A stretch of DNA of 13,429 bases, taken from positions 1 through 13,429 of the forward strand of contig JAKAZP010000022.1 of the NCBI GenBank assembly GCA_021815905.1, in the 5' to 3' direction. Position numbers and translations under genes: made by a program. How positions within the stretch are numbered: the first letter of the stretch is position 1; each line of letters begins with the position of its first letter. Below are positions 8,592 through 13,429 of the stretch, one piece after another. The notes beneath the pieces were generated by a model that was not told the DNA's origin, ran no database searches, and worked only from the letters and a program-made list of their open reading frames with translations. The DNA is from Pseudomonadota bacterium. GTDB lineage: Bacteria; Pseudomonadota; Gammaproteobacteria; Steroidobacterales; Steroidobacteraceae.

Positions 8592-10022
8592 ATGACGATC
8601 ATGAGCGAACACAAGATTCACATCGAGTTTCCGGGCCGGATCCTCATCGTCGGGTTCGGCAGCATCGGTCAGGGGGTCCTGCCCCTCATCCTGCGCCACA
8701 TCGCCGTCGCGCCCGAGCGCATCACCATCGTCACCGCGGAGGACAAGGGCGCCGCCGAGGCGGCCTCCTTTGGAGTCCGCTTCATCAAGGAGCGGATCAC
8801 GCGCGAGAACTACCGCCGCGTGCTCAACCCGCTGCTCGGGCGCGGGGATTTCCTGCTCAACGTCTCGGTCGAGGTCTCGAGCATCGCGCTGATCAAATTC
8901 TGCTGGGACAAGGGCGCGATGTATCTCGACACCTGCATCGAGCCGTGGCCGGGCGGCTACACGGATCCAACCGTGCCGGCCGGGCGCCGCACCAACTATG
9001 CCCTGCGGGAGGAGGCGCTTGCGCTGCGTCCCGGGAATCCGCGCGCCCCGACCGCGGTGCTCACGCACGGCGCGAACCCCGGGCTGGTGTCGCACCTGGT
9101 GAAGCAGGCGCTGCTCAATATGGCCGCGGACGCCCAGCTCGATCCGGGAAAGCCGGCATCGCGCGCCGACTGGGGTGCGCTCGCGCAGCGCCTCGGCGTC
9201 AAGGTCATCCACATCGCCGAGCGCGATACCCAGGTCTCGGCCACACCCAAGGAGCCCGGACAGTTCGTCAATACCTGGTCGATCGACGGCTTCGTGAGCG
9301 AAGGGTCTCAACCGAGCGAGATGGGCTGGGGAACGCACGAGCGGAACTTCCCTCGCGACGGCAAGCGGCACGACTTCGGATGCATGGCCGCGATCTATCT
9401 CATGCAGCCGGGAGCCGGGACGCGCGTGCGCACCTGGACGCCTCTCGCGGGGCACTTCCACGGCTTCTGCATCACGCATGCCGAGTCCATCTCGATCGCC
9501 GACTACTTCACGGTGCGCGATGGCGCGCACGTGGCGTATCGACCGACCGTGCACTACGCCTATCACCCGAGCGACGCCGCGGTCATGTCGGTCCATGAGC
9601 TCGCCGGGCGCAACTACATCCAGCAGGAACGGCAGCGGATCCTGATGGACGACATCACCCAGGGAATCGACGAGCTCGGAGTCCTGCTCGCCGGGCACAA
9701 GAAGAACGCCTACTGGTACGGCTCGCAGCTCTCGTTCGCGGAGGCCCGGCGCCTCGCGCCTCACAACAACGCGACCAGCCTGCAGGTCACGGCGGCGGTG
9801 CTTTCGGGGATGATCTGGGCGATGGAGAACCCCAACTGCGGGATCGTCGAGCCGGACGAGATGAGCTTCGAGCGCAATCTCGAGATCTGCAGGCCCTACC
9901 TCGGGCCCCTGGTCGGTGAGTACACCGACTGGACGCCGCTGCACGAGCGGGAGCTGCTGTTCCCGGAGGATCTCGACAAGACCGATCCCTGGCAGTTCAA
10001 GAACGTGCGGGTGACGTGGTAG
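8592..10022 (+). CDS. hss: Homospermidine synthase
   Basis: The 476-residue protein matches bacterial homospermidine synthase (EC 2.5.1.44), which uses NAD+ as a catalytic hydride carrier to join two putrescines, or putrescine and spermidine, into sym-homospermidine. It has an N-terminal Rossmann motif VGFGSIGQG (20-28). Residues that, as I recall the Blastochloris viridis enzyme, shape its active site fall at the same numbers here: Asn162 (HGANPG), Glu210 (HIAERDTQ), Trp229 (VNTWSIDGF) and His296 (CITHAES). Length is nearly identical to that enzyme (about 477). The start at 8592 is followed by a second ATG at 8601; neither has a strong Shine-Dalgarno. The 3' end overlaps the convergent greB by 26 bp. 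Together with speA in the same locus it indicates that homospermidine is a main polyamine. Agmatine-to-putrescine genes (speB or aguAB) are not in the window. Confidence 0.96.
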   Translation: MTIMSEHKIHIEFPGRILIVGFGSIGQGVLPLILRHIAVAPERITIVTAEDKGAAEAASFGVRFIKERITRENYRRVLNPLLGRGDFLLNVSVEVSSIALIKFCWDKGAMYLDTCIEPWPGGYTDPTVPAGRRTNYALREEALALRPGNPRAPTAVLTHGANPGLVSHLVKQALLNMAADAQLDPGKPASRADWGALAQRLGVKVIHIAERDTQVSATPKEPGQFVNTWSIDGFVSEGSQPSEMGWGTHERNFPRDGKRHDFGCMAAIYLMQPGAGTRVRTWTPLAGHFHGFCITHAESISIADYFTVRDGAHVAYRPTVHYAYHPSDAAVMSVHELAGRNYIQQERQRILMDDITQGIDELGVLLAGHKKNAYWYGSQLSFAEARRLAPHNNATSLQVTAAVLSGMIWAMENPNCGIVEPDEMSFERNLEICRPYLGPLVGEYTDWTPLHERELLFPEDLDKTDPWQFKNVRVTW

Positions 10023-10518
10023 CGGCGTACTCGATCTTGACGATCAGGTAGGCACGGCTCCCGCCCGGCAGCTCGACCGTCACTTCCTCGTCGAGGGCGC
10101 GACGCAGCAGCGCACGCCCGAGGGGCGAGTCCATGCTGATGTAGCCGGGCTCCCGGTCGAACTCGTCGGGCCCCACGATCCGGTAGCGCGACTCCTCGCC
10201 GTCCTCGGACTCGAGCGTCACCCAGGCTCCGAAGTACACCCGGCGCGGGTCGGCCGGGGCATGCTCGACCACCACCATGCCCTCGAGGCGCTTGCGCAGA
10301 TAGCGGACGCGGCGGTCGATCTCCCGCAGGCGCCGCTTGCCGTAGATGTATTCGGCGTTCTCGGAGCGGTCCCCCTGAGCCGCCGCTTCCGCCACGGCCT
10401 GGGTGACCCTCGGGCGCTCGGTCCGCCAGAGCTGCTCGAGCTCTTCGCGCATCCGCCGCGCGCCCTCGGGAGTGATGTACCGGGACGATGCGGTCGCGGG
10501 GGGCCGGTAGCGGCTCAT
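9997..10518 (-). CDS. greB: Transcription elongation factor GreB
   Basis: The 173-residue protein binds the RNA polymerase secondary channel and stimulates cleavage of backtracked RNA. The N-terminal coiled coil (about 16-82) has the tip sequence GDRSENAEY (49-57), with Asp50 and Glu53 equivalent to the catalytic Asp41 and Glu44 of E. coli Gre factors. KRRLREIDRRVRYLRKRLE (61-79) is the basic second helix typical of GreB rather than GreA. The C-terminal FKBP-like domain spans 83-164 (YRIVGPDEFD, ISMDSPLGRALL). The start at 10518 has AGGA seven bases upstream; a start further out at 10689 would add 57 atypical residues. The last nine residues, after KIEYA, are an addition read from the opposite strand of the hss 3' end. 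Candidate promoters lie upstream on the minus strand: CATAAT (complement of 10624-10629) or TAGAAT (complement of 10662-10667). Either would give a 100-140 base leader containing a GCCGGGC/GCCCGGC hairpin (10545-10567). Confidence 0.95.
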   Translation of the reverse strand: MSRYRPPATASSRYITPEGARRMREELEQLWRTERPRVTQAVAEAAAQGDRSENAEYIYGKRRLREIDRRVRYLRKRLEGMVVVEHAPADPRRVYFGAWVTLESEDGEESRYRIVGPDEFDREPGYISMDSPLGRALLRRALDEEVTVELPGGSRAYLIVKIEYAATTSPARS

Positions 10519-10678
10519 CGGCAGATCCTGGTTGAAGCGCCGGAGCCGGGCTTCTCCCCGGCCCGGCGCGGCGGCGAGCACGTTTCCGTGCCTGTTACGC
10601 TTCACGCTCGCGGTGTGCCGCATGATTATGTGCAGCGCTTCACGGACGGCCGCGGCCCCCGATTCTACGCTTTGCACC

Positions 10679-10909
10679 GTGGCCACCAAGTACTACACGC
10701 ACTTCGTGACTGACGGCTCCCGGGCGCCGAACCCCGGTGGCTCCGCCCTGGCGGCCCCCGAGGGAACCAGCGAGTGGAGCGGAGTGGTGGAGCTGCACCG
10801 GCCGCTCGAAACCGGCGGCGGCACGCGCGAGTTGCGATCGCTGCTCGCCCAGAGCTTCGATCTGGATTCCGACGACATCCGCATCCTTCACTGGGCGCGG
10901 TTGCACTGA
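10679..10909 (+). CDS. Small protein of unknown function (76 aa)
   Basis: This is a short reading frame that I do not recognise. From the GTG at 10679 it gives 76 residues: an aromatic start (TKYYTHFVTDG), a Gly/Pro/Ser-rich linker (about 15-33), then a well-formed strand-helix stretch (EWSGVVELHRPL, GGGTRELRSLLAQSFDLDSDD) and a hydrophobic end (IRILHWARLH). GC-rich third positions and a strong terminator soon after the stop support a real gene. Protein-like character fades upstream of the GTG, which is why that start is chosen. An ATG at 10622 in frame is possible. No Shine-Dalgarno precedes the GTG, and TACGCT (10666-10671) could be a -10 of a leaderless message. It is divergent from greB. 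No function is proposed. Confidence 0.6.
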   Translation: MATKYYTHFVTDGSRAPNPGGSALAAPEGTSEWSGVVELHRPLETGGGTRELRSLLAQSFDLDSDDIRILHWARLH

Positions 10910-10917
10910 TATCCCCT

Positions 10918-10950
10918 AGCGGACTTCCTTCCCTTCATCGAAAGTCCGCT
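10918..10950 (+). ncRNA. Hairpin with CU-rich loop, possible small RNA or 3'-UTR element
   Basis: AGCGGACTT (10918-10926) pairs perfectly with AAGTCCGCT (10942-10950) over 9 bp. The 15-base loop, CCTTCCCTTCATCGA, contains a pyrimidine run that is complementary to Shine-Dalgarno-like purine tracts. It starts eight bases after the stop of the 76-aa gene and is followed five bases later by a perfect terminator hairpin. It could be part of the 3' UTR or a processed small RNA. No promoter of its own is clear. Confidence 0.35.
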
Positions 10951-10954
10951 TTCC

Positions 10955-10986
10955 GGCCCCGGTCCTCACGGACCGGGGTCTTTTTT
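10955..10986 (+). terminator. Strong intrinsic terminator
   Basis: CCCCGGTCC (10957-10965) pairs with GGACCGGGG (10970-10978) around TCAC; two more outer pairs (G-T wobble and G-C) extend it. A T-rich tail TCTTTTTT ends at 10986. It closes the transcript of the 76-aa gene and insulates the sheath operon. Confidence 0.93.
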
Positions 10987-11023
10987 GGTGCGCCCGATCC
11001 GGCGCCCGCACCCGGCGCGCAGA

Positions 11024-11032
11024 TGTCATAAT
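11024..11032 (+). promoter_or_regulatory. Extended -10 promoter of the 64-aa/sheath operon
   Basis: TGTCATAAT combines a TGn extension (11024-11026) with CATAAT (5 of 6 to the -10 consensus). No good -35 is present, as is common for extended -10 promoters. Transcription would start near 11039, giving a 50-base leader with GAGGAG before the GTG at 11089. Confidence 0.5.
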
Positions 11033-11088
11033 CCCAGGGACGCCGGAATCCCGATCCGGCAGCATCGAGACATCGAGGAGCGGCAGAA

Positions 11089-11283
11089 GTGGCCGAGCTT
11101 TCCGACTGGCTGCAGCTGATGACCGGCGAAATCGCTCGCCGGCTCGAGCAGGAGGACCGCGCGCGCGAGGAGCGGGCGCGGCGCACGGCGCGGACGGCTG
11201 TGGTACAGTCGGCCCCCGACGCTCAACAACAACAAAGCGGCGGGGATCGACAGAAGTGGCTGAAGGAGGCGCGCCCGGCCTAG
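11089..11283 (+). CDS. Small charged helical protein upstream of tail sheath (64 aa)
   Basis: The 64-residue protein is not recognised. The GTG start has a clear Shine-Dalgarno, GAGGAG (11075-11080), eight bases upstream. Residues 3-35 read as one long amphipathic helix (LSDWLQLMTGEIARRLEQED, then alternating Arg/Glu), possibly a coiled coil. Then follow a four-Gln run from (CAA)4 (11224-11235) and a basic end. Its last 28 bases overlap the sheath gene in another frame, which suggests coupled translation. By position it could be an assembly factor, chaperone or adaptor for the sheath protein, but that is only context. It has no transmembrane segment or signal peptide. Confidence 0.6.
   Translation: MAELSDWLQLMTGEIARRLEQEDRAREERARRTARTAVVQSAPDAQQQQSGGDRQKWLKEARPA
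11201..11209 (+). promoter_or_regulatory. Possible internal promoter for the sheath gene
   Basis: TGGTACAGT is a TGn extension plus TACAGT (4 of 6 to the -10 consensus) inside the 64-aa gene, 46 bp before the sheath GTG. The resulting leader would hold (CAA)4 and GGGGA. There is no -35; weak candidate. Confidence 0.25.
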
Positions 11284-12878
11284 AGCTGGCACGAGCCGAG
11301 ACCGGGCAGGTCATCGAGCGCGTGCCGACCGCCGTCACCGCCTTCGTCGGCCGCACCCTCAAGGGCCCGCCGCAACGGCCGGTAGCCGTCTCGAGTTTCG
11401 CCGAATTCCAACAGGTGTTCGGGGGGCTGTGGCAGCCCTCGACGCTTTCCTATGCCGTCGAGCAGTACTTCGAAAGCGGTGGGCGCCGGGCGCTCGTCGT
11501 TCGAGTCGCCAATGGCGCGAGGCCGCCGACGCTCACGCTGTCGGCCGGCGGCGCAGCGCTGCGCCTGGCCGGTGTCCATCCGGGCTCGCGCGAGTATCTG
11601 CGGGCATCCGTCGATTACGACGGCATCCCCGAAGGCGACGGTGACCGGTTCAATCTGGTGGTGCAGCGGGTGCGCTCGGCGGGCTCCGAGCTCATCGAGG
11701 ATCAGGAGATCTATCGGCGCGCGAGCGTGCGGCGCGAATCCGGGCGCTTCATCGGCGATCTGCTGCTGCACTCGCGGCTTGCCAGGGCTGTCGAGCCGCC
11801 GCCCGCGCAGCGTCCGGACCGCTCCGCACCGGGTCCGGGGGGCAGCTCCGTGGGCTACGCATGCTCGAACCCCGACGGCGACGACGGCGGTCCGCTCACC
11901 GATTACGACCTCATCGGGTCGGCGGCCGAGGCGAGGGGGCTGTTCGCGCTGGGCGAGGCGGAGAGCTTCAATTTCCTGTGCGTACCGCCGCTGACACGCG
12001 AGCAGGACGTCGGTCTCGGCACGCTGCTGGTCGCGGCGAGGTTCTGTCGCGAGCGGCACGCGCTGCTGCTCGTCGATCCGCCGGCGTCGTGGGCTTCGGC
12101 CCGCGAGGCGCTCGGGGCGGTTCGGTCCTGGCCGTTTCGCAGCGACAGCGCGGCGATGTTCTTCCCGCGCGTACAGGCGCTCGATCGGCTGCGGGGGCGG
12201 CTCGAGACGTTCGCTTCCTGTGGCGCTGCCGCCGGCATGCTGGCGCGCTCCGATGAGACCTCTCCGGTGTGGCTCGCGGCCGAGTGCGACGAGATGGTCA
12301 TGCGGCCCGGACTCCGGCCGGCCGCGATCGTGTCCGATGCCGAGCGGCTGCGCCTCTCCCAGGCGGGGATCAACACGTTGGCGGCGGCTCGCGCCGCGCC
12401 CGGGCTTCAGGTGAGCGCGCGCACGCTGGCCTCGGGCGGGGGCGCGTGCCCGGACTGGAGGTACCTGTCCGCGAGGCGGCTCTCGCTGCTGGTCGCCTCG
12501 AGCGTCGAGCGCGGTACCCGCTGGATGATCCTCGAGCACAACGGCCCGGCGACATGGGCCCGGGCCCGCGCACTCGTCGGCGCCTTCCTCGAGGATCTCA
12601 CCGCGCGGGGCGCCTTCGCGGGCGCCTGCGCCGAGGACAGCTGGTTCGTCATCTGCGACGAGAGAGTCAATCGAGCCGAGACGATCGCCGAAGGGCGCGT
12701 CAATATCCTGTTCGGCTTCGCGAACGCGAGACCCGGGGAGTTCGACGCGTGGCTCCTCAGCCATCATCCGGCCGCCAGCCGGATGCGCCCGGTGTCGGTC
12801 AATCGCCTCGCCACCTCGCGCCGGCGCGTCGAGTGGGAGATCGAGACCACCATCCTGCAGAAGATCGCGAGCCGCTAG
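11256..12878 (+). CDS. Orphan contractile tail sheath protein (phage/CIS-like)
   Basis: The 540-residue protein has the phage tail sheath pattern from end to end. The N-terminal part (23-86) reads VPTAVTAFVGRTLKGPP, then PVAVSSFAEFQQVFGG, then LSYAVEQYFESGGRRALVVRVANG. A variable middle domain (about 90-225) has a Pro/Gly/Asp-rich stretch at 180-215. A core with LFALGEAESFNFLCVPPL (229-246) and RSDSAAMFFPRVQALDRL (295-312) follows. The C-terminal sheath domain (about 325-500) includes AGINTLAA, WRYLSARRLSLLVASSVERG (401-420), TRWMILEHN and ATWARARALVGAFLEDL. Sheath subunits polymerise around a tube and contract to drive it through a membrane. After about residue 500 there are some 35-40 extra, mostly basic residues not usual for the family. 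The GTG at 11256 overlaps the 64-aa gene by 28 bases and has GGGG ten bases upstream. No tube, baseplate, spike or ATPase gene is visible nearby. Base composition matches its neighbours, so there is no sign of recent phage insertion. Confidence 0.9.
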   Translation: MAEGGAPGLELARAETGQVIERVPTAVTAFVGRTLKGPPQRPVAVSSFAEFQQVFGGLWQPSTLSYAVEQYFESGGRRALVVRVANGARPPTLTLSAGGAALRLAGVHPGSREYLRASVDYDGIPEGDGDRFNLVVQRVRSAGSELIEDQEIYRRASVRRESGRFIGDLLLHSRLARAVEPPPAQRPDRSAPGPGGSSVGYACSNPDGDDGGPLTDYDLIGSAAEARGLFALGEAESFNFLCVPPLTREQDVGLGTLLVAARFCRERHALLLVDPPASWASAREALGAVRSWPFRSDSAAMFFPRVQALDRLRGRLETFASCGAAAGMLARSDETSPVWLAAECDEMVMRPGLRPAAIVSDAERLRLSQAGINTLAAARAAPGLQVSARTLASGGGACPDWRYLSARRLSLLVASSVERGTRWMILEHNGPATWARARALVGAFLEDLTARGAFAGACAEDSWFVICDERVNRAETIAEGRVNILFGFANARPGEFDAWLLSHHPAASRMRPVSVNRLATSRRRVEWEIETTILQKIASR

Positions 12879-12912
12879 CGTCGGCCGAGGTTTGCCTGCA
12901 TCATTCCGCCCG

Positions 12913-13429
12913 ATGATCCAGGGCGAAGCGAACTCCTCGGCGGACACCTCGGCCGCGCCCCCCTCGGACACGGTCTTGATGGGCAGGCACGTGGTCTTCT
13001 CTCACGGGAAGGAGAGCGGACCGTGGGGGCGCAAGATATCGTCCCTGGCCGAAGTGGCGCGCAGCGAAGGCTACGAGGCGCACTCGGTCGATTACCGGGG
13101 CATCGACGATCCGCGCGCGCGCGTCGCGCGACTCGTGGACTTCAGCAAGGAGCTCTCCGGGGATCTGGTGCTCGTCGGCTCCAGCCTCGGCGGATTCGTC
13201 GCCGTTTCGACCGCCTCGCTGATGCATGCGCGCGGCCTGTTTCTGATGGCGCCCGCGCTCTACGTCCCCGGATTGCCCGAGCTGCGGCCCGGCCGTCTCG
13301 ACTGCCCCGTGGCGGTGGTGCATGGCTGGCGCGACGAGGTGGTGCCTTACGAGCACAGCGTCCGGTTCGCGCACAGTTACCGCGCCGCGTTGCATCTGCT
13401 CGAGAGCGATCACAAACTGCACAATCAGA
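12913..13429 (+). CDS. Alpha/beta hydrolase, incomplete at window end
   Basis: The reading frame is open to the last base (172 codons seen). It encodes a small alpha/beta-hydrolase: VVFSHGKESGPWGRKI (27-42; strand beta3 with the oxyanion HG), the nucleophile elbow GSSLGG with Ser91, Asp141 in VVHGWRDEVVP and a histidine, probably His167, in LLESDHKLH. This order (Ser, Asp, His) completes the triad. It resembles small esterase-like hydrolases of unknown substrate. The ATG at 12913 has no good Shine-Dalgarno. The ATG at 12979 (residue 23), five codons before the first strand, may be the true start, because residues 1-22 are low-complexity. It follows the sheath stop by 34 bp on the same strand, so it may share the operon. 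Confidence 0.85.
   Translation, partial: MIQGEANSSADTSAAPPSDTVLMGRHVVFSHGKESGPWGRKISSLAEVARSEGYEAHSVDYRGIDDPRARVARLVDFSKELSGDLVLVGSSLGGFVAVSTASLMHARGLFLMAPALYVPGLPELRPGRLDCPVAVVHGWRDEVVPYEHSVRFAHSYRAALHLLESDHKLHNQ

Noticed and set aside
8391..9944. 517-codon minus-strand open frame opposite hss and the GST 3' end
   Set aside because: Covers parts of two well-supported plus-strand genes; low-complexity composition and no motif.
11256..12878. Complete prophage or R-type pyocin cluster
   Set aside because: Only the sheath homologue is present; no tube, tape measure, baseplate, lysis, integrase or attachment repeats were seen in the window, and composition matches the flanks.
11280..12971. 563-codon minus-strand open frame opposite the sheath gene
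   Set aside because: The sheath frame shows family motifs from end to end; the antisense frame is Arg/Pro/Gly-rich without domains and crosses a gene boundary.

Overview
The window is a high-GC bacterial chromosome segment with tightly packed genes. A clear GreB, a bacterial homospermidine synthase, a biosynthetic SpeA and a SseA-type sulfurtransferase suggest a proteobacterium. GreB points to a gammaproteobacterium, perhaps of the Xanthomonadales/Nevskiales/Steroidobacter neighbourhood, but this is inference from gene content only. No rRNA, tRNA, CRISPR array, transposase or integrase was recognised.

Layout, left to right. (1) 41-1054(+): sulfotransferase-like protein, followed by a hairpin. 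(2) 1152-3242(+): UvrD/Rep-type SF1 helicase behind a good sigma70-type promoter that would give an almost leaderless mRNA. (3) 3267-4133(-): lipoprotein-type member of a predicted methyltransferase family, convergent with the helicase. A strong terminator just upstream of its start belongs to the next gene, a small RRM RNA-binding protein, 4207-4488(-). (4) 4489-4832: 344 bp without a gene, with a candidate promoter and nested inverted repeats; this probably supplies a long mRNA leader for the RRM gene. (5) 4833-7779(-): speA (arginine decarboxylase) downstream of an sseA-like 3-mercaptopyruvate sulfurtransferase. (6) 7835-10022(+), divergent: a glutathione S-transferase and homospermidine synthase. 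(7) greB, 9997-10518(-), overlaps the hss 3' end. (8) 10679-10909(+): a 76-aa unknown protein, then tandem hairpins, the second a textbook terminator. (9) 11089-12878(+): a 64-aa charged, helical protein overlapping an orphan contractile-tail sheath protein, followed by an alpha/beta hydrolase that runs off the window end.

How they fit together: SpeA makes agmatine, a precursor of putrescine, and Hss converts putrescine to homospermidine. Regions 5-6 are therefore a split polyamine locus, with sulfur (SseA) and glutathione (GST) genes between. The RRM protein, GreB and helicase are housekeeping RNA/DNA functions. The most unusual element is the sheath gene. It has no tube, baseplate, spike or AAA+ ATPase gene beside it within the window, and it forms a compact unit with a tiny upstream ORF. 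This is the best candidate for an undescribed system, although genes beyond position 13429 cannot be seen.
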